From an uncultured Stenotrophomonas sp. (GTDB lineage: Bacteria; Pseudomonadota; Gammaproteobacteria; Xanthomonadales; Xanthomonadaceae): a stretch of DNA of 64,000 bases. Positions 21,022 through 30,028 of this stretch are shown here, one piece after another (within the stretch, counting starts at the first letter, position 1; every line of letters starts with the position of its first letter). The notes under the pieces are model-generated. The model searched no databases, had not been told where the DNA came from, and saw only the letters and a list, made by a program, of their open reading frames with translations. A program made the position numbers and the translations under genes. Where the stretch lies: NCBI GenBank assembly GCA_913775725.1, contig CAJYNG010000025.1, forward strand, positions 1 through 64,000. The letters are read 5' to 3'.

Positions 21022-22206
21022 TTAGCCGGAGATGGCCAGACGCTCGTTGTGGTAACGCCGCACGGCGGCGAACCACAGCACGGCGGCCAGGCCGAGGCTG
21101 GCGCCGAGGTAGATCGCCCAGACCGTCGGGGTGATGGTCTCGTGGCGGATTACCTTCAGCAGCATCTGGTTCTGCGACAGGAACGGCACGGCGTACTGCC
21201 ACAGCTCGCTCTTCAGCGGATAGGCCACCAGCGCGTAGCCGGGCATCATCGGCAGCAGCATCAGCCAGGTCATGTGGCTCTGCGCCTCCTTCATGCTCTT
21301 GGCCGCGGCCGACAGGAAGGTCAGCAGCGAGGTGCCGATCATCAGCATCGGCAACATCACCAGCAGCATCTGCAGCATCGAGGCGACGTTCATGTTGAAC
21401 TGGCGGCCGATGTTGCCGGGCGCGATCTGTGCGCTCACCTTGAACGCCACCAGGGTCAGCAGCAGCGACACGAACCCGACCACGCAGGCGGCGGCGATCT
21501 TGCCGCTGACGATCGCACTGCGCGAGCCCGGCGTGGCCAGCAGCGGCTCCAGTGACTGCCGCTCGCGCTCACCAGCGGTGGCGTCCATCACCAGGTAGGC
21601 GCCACCGATGAACGAGGTCAGCGTGAGCAGCACCGGCAGCAGCATCGACAGGATCATGCCGCGCTTGGCCTCGGCACTGGCCAGATCCTGGCGCGCCACG
21701 TCCAGCGGCCGCGCCACCTGTGCGTCGATGCCACGCGCCATCAGACGCAGCGCACCGACCTGGCCGTTGTAGGTCGCCAGTGCCGCCTCCAGGCGTGCGC
21801 TGGGCACCTCTGCGGCGCGACGGGTACTGTCCTTGATCACCTCCACCAGCGCCGGCTTGCCATCGGCCCAGTCTTTGCCGAAGTCATCGCTGATGCGCAG
21901 CGCCACGTCGATCTCCTGGCTGCGGATGGCCTCGGCCAGGTCCTTCGGTGCCGGCGCGGTGTTCAGCCCCTGCGCGGCGAGGAAACGCACCAGATTGGGG
22001 GCATTGTCCGCACCGATGGTCGGAATCTGCAGCGGTTGTTCAATCTGGGTGCGCACCCGGCTCTCGGCCAGCTTGCCCATGCCCAGCAGCAGCACCGGGT
22101 ACAGCAGCGGCCCGAACAGCAGGGTGAGCAGCAGCGTGCGGCGATCACGGGAAAGGTCGCGCAGTTCCTTGCGCATCACCGTCATCAGGGTCGACATCAT
22201 GCTCAT
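21022..22206 (-). CDS. ABC-2 type exporter permease (NatB-like)
   Basis: 394 residues. An N-terminal helix (KELRDLSRDRRTLLLTLLFG, span about 25-45) is followed by a large extracytoplasmic domain (about 50-180) and five or six C-terminal spans (185-215, 230-255, 275-300, 310-330, 365-385). This is the layout of COG1668/NatB permeases. The ATG overlaps the stop of the ATPase gene as ATGA, so the two are translationally coupled. Confidence 0.88.
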   Translation of the reverse strand: MSMMSTLMTVMRKELRDLSRDRRTLLLTLLFGPLLYPVLLLGMGKLAESRVRTQIEQPLQIPTIGADNAPNLVRFLAAQGLNTAPAPKDLAEAIRSQEIDVALRISDDFGKDWADGKPALVEVIKDSTRRAAEVPSARLEAALATYNGQVGALRLMARGIDAQVARPLDVARQDLASAEAKRGMILSMLLPVLLTLTSFIGGAYLVMDATAGERERQSLEPLLATPGSRSAIVSGKIAAACVVGFVSLLLTLVAFKVSAQIAPGNIGRQFNMNVASMLQMLLVMLPMLMIGTSLLTFLSAAAKSMKEAQSHMTWLMLLPMMPGYALVAYPLKSELWQYAVPFLSQNQMLLKVIRHETITPTVWAIYLGASLGLAAVLWFAAVRRYHNERLAISG

Positions 22207-22949
22207 GCGTGCAGGCCCTCTTCGCTGCCGATCAGTTTCACGAACGCATCTTCCAGGTTGGATTCGCCGGCCTGCGCACGCAGTTCATCGGCGCTGCCGG
22301 CAGCCATCACCGTGCCCTTGGCGATGATCACGATGTGATCGCACAGCGCGGCCACCTCCTGCATGATGTGGCTGGACAGGATCACGCAGCGGCCCTCTTC
22401 GCGCAGGCCCAGCAGGAAGCGGCGCAGTGCGCGCGTGGTCATCACGTCCAGGCCGTTGGTCGGCTCATCGAGAATGACGTTGCGCGGGTCGTGCACCAGC
22501 GCGCGGGCAATCGCGGTCTTGGTGCGCTGGCCCTGCGAGAAGCCATCGGTCTGGCGGTCGAGGATGTCACCCATGTCCAGCGCGTGCGACAGCACCTCGA
22601 TGCGCTCGCGGATGCGCTCGGCCGACAGGCCATGCAGTTCGCCGAAGTAAGCGATGTTCTCGCGCGCGGTCAGGCGCTTGTAGACACCGCGCGCATCGGG
22701 CAGCACGCCAAGATGGCGACGCACTTCCACCGGATTGCGCGCAGCGTCCACACCATCGACGCTGATGCTGCCCTGGTCGGGGGTCATCAGCGTGTACAGC
22801 ATGCGCATGGTGGTGGTCTTGCCGGCACCATTGGGGCCCAGCAGGCCGGTGATGCGGCCATCCTCGGCGCGGAAGCCGACGTTGGAGACCGCCTGGATGC
22901 GGCCCGTGCGGGTGTCGAAAGCCTTGTGCAGGTTGTCGGCGACGATCAT
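22203..22949 (-). CDS. ABC transporter ATP-binding protein (NatA-like)
   Basis: 248 residues. Walker A GLLGPNGAGKTTTMRML (about 35-50), Q-loop, signature FSQGQRTKTAIARAL (about 135) and Walker B NVILDEPTNGLD, then the switch histidine in ILSSHIMQE. The start at MIVADNLHKAFD is preferred because it overlaps the upstream peptidase stop as ATGA. With the permease it forms an exporter of the NatAB/CcmA-like class. The substrate is not evident. Confidence 0.92.
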   Translation of the reverse strand: MIVADNLHKAFDTRTGRIQAVSNVGFRAEDGRITGLLGPNGAGKTTTMRMLYTLMTPDQGSISVDGVDAARNPVEVRRHLGVLPDARGVYKRLTARENIAYFGELHGLSAERIRERIEVLSHALDMGDILDRQTDGFSQGQRTKTAIARALVHDPRNVILDEPTNGLDVMTTRALRRFLLGLREEGRCVILSSHIMQEVAALCDHIVIIAKGTVMAAGSADELRAQAGESNLEDAFVKLIGSEEGLHA

Positions 22950-24472
22950 GGTTCCCATCCGTTGAACGAGGTGAACGCCGGCACGTAGCTCAGCGTGTCC
23001 AGGCAGCCGGCATCCAGCGCCTTGGCATCGGTCTTGTCGATGAATTGCCCGAGCAGGCGCGGCATGCAACCGGCACTCAGCGTGCCGTGGCCCTGGCCGC
23101 GGGCGACCAGCGCGCGGCCATTGGGCAGGCCCTTGAGCACCTGCTCGGCATAGCGCGGCGGCGTCACCGGGTCCAGCTCACCGGACAGCAGCAGCGCCGG
23201 TACGTCACTGCGCAGCGGCACGGCGTTGGCTGCCGGTGCCGGCTGGTGGGGCCATACCGGGCAGGCGGCGAAGAAGGCACTGGCCACGTCGTTGCCGAAC
23301 AGGCGCTCGGGATCCTCGGCCGGCGCGTGATAGCGCGGCGCATCTTCGCTGCAGATCACCGACCACTGCATGCCACGGTTGATCTGGAAATCCATGCTGC
23401 GGTTCGCACCGCGTGCCAGCGACGCCAGCGGTGCATAGCGGCCGTGCGCGGCTTCATCGAGAACCAGCGGCAGCAGCGAGGAATACTGCGGCACATAGGA
23501 GAAGGCGAACGCCAGGCCGATCACGCTGTCCGGACTCAGCACGTCCTGCCGGGTCTGGTTGGTGCCGGGGTCGCGATACTCCACCGAGACCGGCGCACGG
23601 CGCAGCGTCTCGACCACGCTGCGCAGCTGCGCGCGGGTGTCGGTCGGGAAGCGCTTGCTGCAGGCGGCATCCTTGCGGCACTGCGCCGATTGCAGGGCGA
23701 TCGCATCCTCGAACGTCGTGGCGAAATCACCGCCCACCACCAGCTCATTCGGTACCACGCCATCGATGACGATGCTGCGCGTGTGCTGTGGATGGGCACC
23801 TGCATAGCGCTGGGCCACGCGGGTACCGTAGGAACCGCCGACCAGGTTGATGCGCTCGACGCCCAGCGCTTGGCGCACGGCATCCAGATCAGCAATCGCC
23901 TCGGTGGTGGTGTAGAAGCGCGCATCGGCCCGCCCCTGCAGCGAAGCGGCGCAGCGCTCGGCGTAATCGCGCAGCGACGCTTCAGTGGGTGCGGCATCCT
24001 CGTCCATGGCCAGTTCCTTGCCATCCGCACCAAGGCAGTTGAGGGGATTGGAGCCACCGGTACCGCGCTGGTCGACGAGGAAGATGTCGCGCTGCTTGCG
24101 CACCTGGCGCAGGGCGGTATCGACGATGACCGCCACTTCGCTGGCGGCCTGGCCGGGGCCACCGGCCAGGAAAAACACCGGGTCGGGCTGGCTGGAGCCG
24201 CTGCTGCCCGATTCCAGCCAGGCGATGCGCAGGCCGATGCGTCGGCCATCGGGCTGGGCCCGGTCCTCCGGCACCTGCAGGGTGGCGCACTGCGCCTCCA
24301 CGTTGGCGCTGGCGCCTTCGGTGGACAGCGTGCAGGGCTGGAAGTCGATCGTGCCGAAACGGCGGCTGGGTGCATCGCTGGCGCCTTCGGCGCCGGGTGG
24401 CGGTGACTGGCTGCAACCGGCAAGCATCAGGCTGGCCAACGCTGCGGCCAACGCGAGGTGGTGTCTTTGCAT
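22946..24472 (-). CDS. lipoprotein alpha/beta-hydrolase, tripeptidyl/prolyl aminopeptidase-like (S33)
   Basis: 508 residues with a lipobox (ASLMLAGCSQS, Cys about 20). The alpha/beta-hydrolase core has the oxyanion HG-like FFLAGGPGQAAS, a nucleophile elbow GGSYGTRVAQRYA (Ser about 212), and a C-terminal TAP-like segment with GELDPVTPP (Asp) and GQGHGTLS (His). It belongs to the S33 family of exported aminopeptidases. Translational coupling to the ABC exporter is unusual and suggests the peptidase or its product is linked to the exporter. Confidence 0.9.
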   Translation of the reverse strand: MQRHHLALAAALASLMLAGCSQSPPPGAEGASDAPSRRFGTIDFQPCTLSTEGASANVEAQCATLQVPEDRAQPDGRRIGLRIAWLESGSSGSSQPDPVFFLAGGPGQAASEVAVIVDTALRQVRKQRDIFLVDQRGTGGSNPLNCLGADGKELAMDEDAAPTEASLRDYAERCAASLQGRADARFYTTTEAIADLDAVRQALGVERINLVGGSYGTRVAQRYAGAHPQHTRSIVIDGVVPNELVVGGDFATTFEDAIALQSAQCRKDAACSKRFPTDTRAQLRSVVETLRRAPVSVEYRDPGTNQTRQDVLSPDSVIGLAFAFSYVPQYSSLLPLVLDEAAHGRYAPLASLARGANRSMDFQINRGMQWSVICSEDAPRYHAPAEDPERLFGNDVASAFFAACPVWPHQPAPAANAVPLRSDVPALLLSGELDPVTPPRYAEQVLKGLPNGRALVARGQGHGTLSAGCMPRLLGQFIDKTDAKALDAGCLDTLSYVPAFTSFNGWEP

Positions 24473-24540
24473 CGTGCTCGTTTCCCCTGGAGGACGTTCC
24501 TGCCGACCACGACGGGCTGCCGCGGAAGATGTGACTCAAC

Positions 24541-25743
24541 TTACACGGGCACGGCGTCGTCGGCGATGGGCAGACGCGAAATCTCCGCCGGCGTGGCGCA
24601 GGCCAGGCGATCACGGCCCGCGCCCTTGGCCCGGTACAGCGCCGCGTCCGCCGCTGCCAGCAGCGTGGACAGGTCGCCGTGGCCGTCGTCCATCGCCAGA
24701 CCGATGCTGGCAGTGACCGTCACCGGCCCCGTGGCCAGCCGCGCCGGCTTCTGCTGCAGAGCGGTACGGATCGCCGCAGCCCACGCCATCGCTTCACCCT
24801 GCGTGCTGCCGGCCAGCACCAACACGAACTCCTCGCCACCGTAGCGTCCCAGCAGCGTGTCATGGCCCTGCAAACTGTGCTGCAGCAGCGCGGCGAAGTG
24901 GCGCAGCACCTGATCGCCGGCCAGATGACCCCAGCGGTCGTTGATCTGCTTGAAGTGATCGACGTCGACCAGCAACAGGGCCAGTGGCCGGCCCTGCCGA
25001 CGCAGCCGCTGCAACCGTGCCTGACCATCGGCCAGAACCGCGCTGCGGTTGAGCAGACCGGTCAGGCCATCCGTACGCGCCGCACGCCGCAGATCGACCA
25101 GCATGCGCTCGACCAGCAGCAGCACCATCGCAAAGCACCGCGCCAGTTCCAGCATCACACCGGCAATGTAGGTGACGAACATCGGTGTACCGGTGCGCAT
25201 GATGTCCTCACCGGCATCGGGTGCCACGGGCAGGAACAGGCGCACCGCGTACAGGGCCGCCTCGGCCAGGAACACCGCTGCGGCCAGGCGACAGCTGGTC
25301 CTCTGCTGCACAGGGGCATGCCGCAGCAGCAGCCAGGCGATCCAGCCATCGACCAGCAGCGTGAACACACTGAACACCTGCAGCCGCACGCCCAGGTTCG
25401 GCCACAGCACCAGGAAGGCGAAGATGCAGGCCATGAACGCGGCGGCCATCAGCAATGGCCGCCACAGCGGCAGCGGCTGTTCCAGATGCAGCGCCACGCC
25501 GCGCAGCATCAGCACCGCGCAGCCGGCCATTGCCGCATTTCCGGCCAGTATGGCCGGCGCCAACGGCAGGTAGGGTCGCAGCGCCAGCAGAGTCACGCCC
25601 AGGGTCAGCAGCCACAGGCTGGCGGTCCACAGGCGCAGCACCGGTTGCCCGCGCAGCACCACCAGCAGCAATGAGAACCCCACGGCAATGCCGATGCAGA
25701 GCAGGAAGCCAAGCACGGTGATGGTGGGGAAATCCAGGGACAT
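24541..25743 (-). CDS. membrane-bound GGDEF diguanylate cyclase
   Basis: 400 residues. The N-terminal half has six or seven hydrophobic spans (about 8-215). A GGDEF domain (about 225-390) follows, with the active-site loop GRYGGEEF and the substrate region VDVDHFKQINDRWGH. It should make cyclic di-GMP from GTP at the membrane. The allosteric I-site RxxD expected just before the active loop reads QGHD, so product inhibition is probably lost. No EAL domain is present. Confidence 0.92.
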   Translation of the reverse strand: MSLDFPTITVLGFLLCIGIAVGFSLLLVVLRGQPVLRLWTASLWLLTLGVTLLALRPYLPLAPAILAGNAAMAGCAVLMLRGVALHLEQPLPLWRPLLMAAAFMACIFAFLVLWPNLGVRLQVFSVFTLLVDGWIAWLLLRHAPVQQRTSCRLAAAVFLAEAALYAVRLFLPVAPDAGEDIMRTGTPMFVTYIAGVMLELARCFAMVLLLVERMLVDLRRAARTDGLTGLLNRSAVLADGQARLQRLRRQGRPLALLLVDVDHFKQINDRWGHLAGDQVLRHFAALLQHSLQGHDTLLGRYGGEEFVLVLAGSTQGEAMAWAAAIRTALQQKPARLATGPVTVTASIGLAMDDGHGDLSTLLAAADAALYRAKGAGRDRLACATPAEISRLPIADDAVPV

Positions 25744-25897
25744 GCGGCGCTCATCGGCCGGGGCGGCGCGCGCATCTTAGCGCCTTGTGCTGCGATCCCC
25801 GCGGCGCTACCCGGCCCGAGGGCGATGCGGGGTCCGAAAACGGCGAGCACGGCGGCCGGCGCGTGCGCAGAATCCGCGGAAAACCAAGGAGACGCCC

Positions 25898-26383
25898 ATG
25901 CATGCGTGGTACCTCGGTGGCATCGACCACCGCCCGTTCCTGCACCTGTTCGAGAAGAGCGACAGCGCGCTCGCCGCGCTCGGCATCCAGCGTCGCTGGG
26001 CGGGCGAAACAGGAGGACACCCCTGCCGGATCAGCCTGAGCGATCCACCCGGTGGCAGCGAGCTGCTGCTGTTGTCCCATGTGCACCTGCCCCTGCACTC
26101 GCCCTATCACGCCTCGGGCCCGATCTTCGTGCAGCGTGGCGTGACCCGCTGCGTGCTGCCGCCGGGTGAAGTACCGCCGTACGTACAGCGCCGCATGATC
26201 TCGTTGCGCGCCTATGACCACGCCGCGCTGATGCGCGGTGCCCAGGTTTGTGCGGGCACCGACGTTGCCGACCGGCTGGACGCGCTGTTTGCCGACCCTG
26301 CCGTGACCTTCGTGCAGCTGCACAACGCGGCCCACGGCTGCTTCTCATGCCAGGCGGACCGGGTGGGTATGGCGCCGACGTAG
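25898..26383 (+). CDS. DUF1203 family protein
   Basis: 161 residues with an AAGGAGA ribosome-binding site before ATGCATGCGTGG. The DUF1203 pattern is visible as GHPCRISLSDPPGGSELLLL, GPIFVQRG and RRMISLRAYDHAALM, ending in VTFVQLHNAAHGCFSCQADR. Two cysteines and two histidines in the last 25 residues could bind metal. The function of the family is unknown. Confidence 0.85.
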   Translation: MHAWYLGGIDHRPFLHLFEKSDSALAALGIQRRWAGETGGHPCRISLSDPPGGSELLLLSHVHLPLHSPYHASGPIFVQRGVTRCVLPPGEVPPYVQRRMISLRAYDHAALMRGAQVCAGTDVADRLDALFADPAVTFVQLHNAAHGCFSCQADRVGMAPT

Positions 26384-26395
26384 CAGGATCTCCAC

Positions 26396-26476
26396 GACGT
26401 GATCGTTGCCACGCCTAAGACGTGATCGCCAGCGCATCCGTTCAGTCCCGCGTGAAGCCTGCGGGAAGGGCTTCAC
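26396..26476 (+). other. leader of the first LPMO gene: direct repeat and hairpin
   Basis: GACGTGATCG occurs twice (near 26396 and 26419), about 22-23 bases or two helical turns apart, as regulator sites often are. GTGAAGCC and GGCTTCAC (26452-26476) then form a hairpin. No clear -35/-10 pair was found. Confidence 0.3.
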
Positions 26477-26616
26477 ACCCACAGTCACGGATCGGCATTT
26501 CCATGGTTCCGCACCCTGCGCCGCGACTCGATACTCGCCGTGGTGCCGCCGAAAGTCCGCCGTGCAGCGCAGCTCCTGCGGTCACCGCTCTCTTTCGACG
26601 ACCACAAGGAAGCGCC

Positions 26617-27789
26617 ATGTCATTCCGATCCACACCACTGCTGCTGGCCACTTCATTGGCCGCCGCCGGCCTGTTGCTGGCCGCCGATGCATTTGCCCAC
26701 GGCACCATGACCACGCCGATCAGCCGCGTCTATGCCTGCTTCCAGGGCAACCCTGAGAACCCGACCAACCCCGCCTGTGCCGCCGCCAAGGCCGTCGGTG
26801 GATCGCAGGCGTTCTACGACTGGAACGGCATCAACCAGGCCAACGCCAACGGCAACCACCAGGCCGTGGTGCCCGACGGCAAGCTGTGCAGCGGCAACAA
26901 CCCGACCTTCCGCGGGCTGGATGTAAACCGCAGCGACTGGCAGACCACACCCATCCACGCCGATGCCAATGGCAAGTTCACCTTCGTGTTCAAGGCGACC
27001 GCGCCACATGCCACGCGTGACTGGCGCTTCTTCGTCACCCGCGACGGCTGGCAGCCGGGCAGCCCGTTGCGCTGGGCCGACCTGCAGGAATTCTGCACGC
27101 TGGGCAATACACCGCTGTCGGCCGATGGCACCTACAAGCTGCAGTGCACGCTGCCGCAGCGCACCGGCCAGCATGTGATCTACAACACGTGGCAGCGTTC
27201 GGATTCAACCGAGGCGTTCTATACCTGCATGGACGTGCGCTTTGAAGGCAGCGGTGGTGGTACGACACCGGCACCGCAATGGCAGGATGCAGGCCCGGTC
27301 ACCGCACGCGGTGAATTGCCGGTTGGCACGACGCTGGCACTGCGCGTGTTCAACGCCAGCGGCAACGATGTCGAGCGTGTGGAAGCGACGCTGGCCAGCG
27401 GTCAGACTGCAGCAGCGCAGTGGCCATTGGTGCTGGCCCGCAAGGTCAATGCCAGTGCACAGCATGCGCGTGTGGGCGTGCTTGCCAATGGCGTGATCAC
27501 GCCGTCGGCGTCCGCCACCGACAATCGCGTATACCTGAAGGACGGCAACCGCTTCCAGCTCGATACCAAGGTGCCGGACCCGGGTACGCCGTCGCCGGGG
27601 GGTGATTTCGACCACGTCTACCCGGCAGGCATCGGCAGTTATGTGCCGGGCCAGACCGTGGTGAAGAGCAGCGACGGCAAACTGTATGCCTGCCGCCCGT
27701 TCCCGGAAGGTGCGTGGTGCAACGTCAACGCCGAGGCGTACCGACCGGGTGTAGGCGCGGCGTGGCGCGATGCATGGGTGCCGTACTGA
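26617..27789 (+). CDS. AA10 lytic polysaccharide monooxygenase, GbpA-like, with C-terminal chitin-binding module
   Basis: 390 residues with an AAGGAAG ribosome-binding site. The signal peptide is cleaved after AFA so that His28 becomes the N-terminus of the copper brace (HGTMTTPISRVY). The second ligand is His131 in APHATRDW, and the axial Phe is in EAFYTCMDVRF. A GbpA-domain-2-like module (about 215-310) and a C-terminal CBM5/12-type module (about 330-390, VVKSSDGKLYACRPFPEGAW) follow. It should oxidatively cleave chitin outside the cell. The next gene is a close paralogue of the same architecture. Confidence 0.95.
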   Translation: MSFRSTPLLLATSLAAAGLLLAADAFAHGTMTTPISRVYACFQGNPENPTNPACAAAKAVGGSQAFYDWNGINQANANGNHQAVVPDGKLCSGNNPTFRGLDVNRSDWQTTPIHADANGKFTFVFKATAPHATRDWRFFVTRDGWQPGSPLRWADLQEFCTLGNTPLSADGTYKLQCTLPQRTGQHVIYNTWQRSDSTEAFYTCMDVRFEGSGGGTTPAPQWQDAGPVTARGELPVGTTLALRVFNASGNDVERVEATLASGQTAAAQWPLVLARKVNASAQHARVGVLANGVITPSASATDNRVYLKDGNRFQLDTKVPDPGTPSPGGDFDHVYPAGIGSYVPGQTVVKSSDGKLYACRPFPEGAWCNVNAEAYRPGVGAAWRDAWVPY

Positions 27790-27797
27790 GATGCCAT

Positions 27798-27829
27798 GCG
27801 GGGAACGGCGGAAGAACGCCGTTCCCCGC
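27798..27829 (+). terminator. hairpin between the two LPMO genes
   Basis: GCGGGGAACGGCG and CGCCGTTCCCCGC pair perfectly around GAAGAA, eight bases after the first LPMO stop. A T-rich stretch starts about ten bases later, so termination may be partial. Confidence 0.6.
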
Positions 27830-27949
27830 ACAATGTGCGTTTCTTCTCACCAAAGCACGCGCATCTTCTCCTTTCAAACTATTCCTATAGCGATTGGGGA
27901 GACGCGTGTCGAAACTCCGCGGGGTTCCATCACCCACAGGAGATTCTCC

Positions 27950-29119
27950 ATGCATTTGTCCCAACGAGCCGTCCTCGCGCTCTCCGTTGTCGCAGGCGTA
28001 GCCGTTTCTGGCGGCGCTTTCGCACACGGCACTCTGTCCAAGCCGTCCAGCCGCGTCTATTCCTGCTACCAGGGCAACCCCGAGAACCCGACCAATCCGG
28101 CGTGTGCCGCCGCCAAGGCCGTCGGTGGCGCACAGCCGTTCTACGACTGGGCCGGCGTCAACCAGGCCAACGCCAACGGCAACCATCAAGCGGTGGTTCC
28201 AGATGGCGAGTTGTGCAGCGGCGGCAACAGCAAGTACCGCGGCCTCGATCTGAACCGCAGTGACTGGCCGACCTCGCCGATCCGCGCCGATTCGCGTGGG
28301 CGTTACACCTTCGAGTTCAAGGCGCCGGCCCCGCATGCCACCCGCGAGTGGAAGTTCTACGTCACCCACGACGGTTGGCAGCCGGGCAGCCCGTTGCGCT
28401 GGGCCGACCTGCAGGAATTCTGCACGCTGGGCAACGTGCCGGTCTCCGGCGACGTCTACAAGCTGGATTGCCCGCTGCCCAAGCGCAGCGGCCAACACGT
28501 CATCTACAACACCTGGCAGCGCTCGGATTCCGGTGAAGCGTTCTATACCTGCGCGGACGTGCGCTTCGAGGGGGGCGGTGGCGTGACCCCGCCGCCGCAG
28601 TGGCAGGATGCCGGCCCGGTCACCGCCCGCGGTGCGCTGGACGTGGGCACCACCGTGACCCTGCGCGTGTTCAACGCCCAGGGAAACGATCTGGAGCGCC
28701 CGGAGATCACCCTGGCCGCAGGTCAGACCGCTGCGAACCAGTGGCCGCTGGCGCTGGCCCGCAAGGTCAATGGCAGTGCACAGCAGGCGCGCGTGGGCGT
28801 GATGATGAACGGCGTGATCACGCCGGTTGCCTCGGCCACCGAGAACCGCGTCTATCTGAAGCCAGGCAACCTGTTCCAGCTCGATACCCGCCTGCCGGGT
28901 CCGGTCGATCCGGTCGATCCGCCGCCGGGTGACGACTACGACTTCGTGTACCCCGCTGGCCTCGGCAGCTACAAGCCGGGCGAAACCGTGGTCAAGGGCA
29001 CCGACGGCAAGCTCTACGCCTGCCGCCCGTTCCCGGAAGGCGCATGGTGCAACATCAATGCCGATGCCTATCGCCCGGGCACGGGCTTTGCCTGGCGTGA
29101 TGCCTGGATCGCGTACTGA
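27950..29119 (+). CDS. AA10 lytic polysaccharide monooxygenase, tandem paralogue
   Basis: 389 residues with an AGGAGA ribosome-binding site. It has the same layout as the preceding gene: signal peptide ending GGAFA, copper-brace His26 (HGTLSKPSSRVY), second His129 in APHATREW, axial Phe in EAFYTCADVRF, a GbpA-2-like middle module and a C-terminal chitin-binding module (VVKGTDGKLYACRPFPEGAW). The two proteins look about three-quarters identical by eye. A pair of LPMOs suggests different chitin forms or different induction. Confidence 0.95.
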   Translation: MHLSQRAVLALSVVAGVAVSGGAFAHGTLSKPSSRVYSCYQGNPENPTNPACAAAKAVGGAQPFYDWAGVNQANANGNHQAVVPDGELCSGGNSKYRGLDLNRSDWPTSPIRADSRGRYTFEFKAPAPHATREWKFYVTHDGWQPGSPLRWADLQEFCTLGNVPVSGDVYKLDCPLPKRSGQHVIYNTWQRSDSGEAFYTCADVRFEGGGGVTPPPQWQDAGPVTARGALDVGTTVTLRVFNAQGNDLERPEITLAAGQTAANQWPLALARKVNGSAQQARVGVMMNGVITPVASATENRVYLKPGNLFQLDTRLPGPVDPVDPPPGDDYDFVYPAGLGSYKPGETVVKGTDGKLYACRPFPEGAWCNINADAYRPGTGFAWRDAWIAY

Positions 29120-29127
29120 GGCAGGCC

Positions 29128-29157
29128 ACCGGGGGCGGCGTGATGCCGCCTCCGGTT
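29128..29157 (+). terminator. hairpin after the second LPMO gene
   Basis: CCGGGGGCGGC pairs with GCCGCCTCCGG with one G-T wobble around GTGAT, nine bases past the stop. A SMAG-like palindrome follows. Confidence 0.55.
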
Positions 29158-29163
29158 CATGGG

Positions 29164-29186
29164 GGTGCCGGCCAGCGGCCGGCACC
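29164..29186. repeat. SMAG-related palindrome lacking the GTAG head
   Basis: GGTGCCGGCC and GGCCGGCACC pair perfectly around AGC. It has the same core as the GTAGTGCCGGCC elements. It separates convergent genes. Confidence 0.7.
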
Positions 29187-29194
29187 ACCCGAGC

Positions 29195-29944
29195 CTATTT
29201 GCTGCTGACGTACTTCTCGCGGCGGATCTGCGGGTTGCCCAGGCCGGCGGCCTTGAGCAGCTCGGCACAGGCATCGACCATATTCGGATTGCCGCACAGG
29301 TAGGCGATATCGGTGGCCGGGTCCGGCGTGAAGCCGGCCAGCGCCTGCTGCACGTAGCCATGCTGCACATCCGGGTGCGGTTCGGCCGGCAGCTCGCGCG
29401 ACAGGCACGGAACATAACGGAAGTTCGGGTGCTTTTCGGCGAAGCTGTAGAAGTCTTCGCTGTACAGCAGCTCACCCGGGCTGCGCGCGCCCTGCAGCAG
29501 CACGATCTGCACGCCGCGCTCGGCCATGGCCGTTTCCAGCAGCGGCAGCATCGAGCGGTACGGGGTGACGCCGGTACCGGTGGCGATCAGCAGGTAGCGG
29601 GCGTTGTGGTCGCCGGGGTTCAGGCAGAACCGGCCATAGGGGCCGGACGCACTGATCTGGCCGCCCTGCTCCAGCGCCTCGAACAGGGCCGTGGCGGCGC
29701 CACCGGGCACGAAACTGACCGCGATATCCACCGCCTCGCCCGGGCCCAGCGCGTGGTCGTGGATGGTCGCCAGCGAGTAGCTGCGCTTGGTTTCGGTGCC
29801 GTCGGCGTAGCTGAAATGGACCTGGATGAACTGGCCGGGCTGGAAATCCAGCGGCTGTCCATCATCACGCACGAACTGGTAGTGGCCGACGGTCGGGGCC
29901 AGCATGCGGCAGCCGACCAGCTTGAGGGGGAATTGAACAGGCAC
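29195..29944 (-). CDS. fpr: ferredoxin--NADP+ reductase
   Basis: 249 residues with a GTG start. The FAD-binding RSYSLAT (about 55-61), the NADP-binding GTGVTPYRSML (about 115-125) and CGNPNMVDACAELL (about 215) are present. The short length, about 250 residues, and the C-terminal end KYVSSK fit bacterial (subclass I) Fpr, which returns electrons from NADPH to ferredoxin or flavodoxin, often in the oxidative stress response. Divergent from the yadG gene. Confidence 0.93.
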   Translation of the reverse strand: MPVQFPLKLVGCRMLAPTVGHYQFVRDDGQPLDFQPGQFIQVHFSYADGTETKRSYSLATIHDHALGPGEAVDIAVSFVPGGAATALFEALEQGGQISASGPYGRFCLNPGDHNARYLLIATGTGVTPYRSMLPLLETAMAERGVQIVLLQGARSPGELLYSEDFYSFAEKHPNFRYVPCLSRELPAEPHPDVQHGYVQQALAGFTPDPATDIAYLCGNPNMVDACAELLKAAGLGNPQIRREKYVSSK

Positions 29945-29990
29945 GACTTTTCGGGACAGTGTGTAGCCGGGGCAAGCCCTCGGGGTCTTC

Positions 29991-29996
29991 TATAAT
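29991..29996 (+). promoter_or_regulatory. candidate -10 box for the yadGH operon
   Basis: A perfect TATAAT lies 32 bases before the yadG start codon. No good -35 hexamer is present at 16-18 bases upstream, so the promoter is only partly supported. Confidence 0.35.
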
Positions 29997-30028
29997 AGCC
30001 CCTCCCCGCCCCTCTCCAGCGCCAGCCC

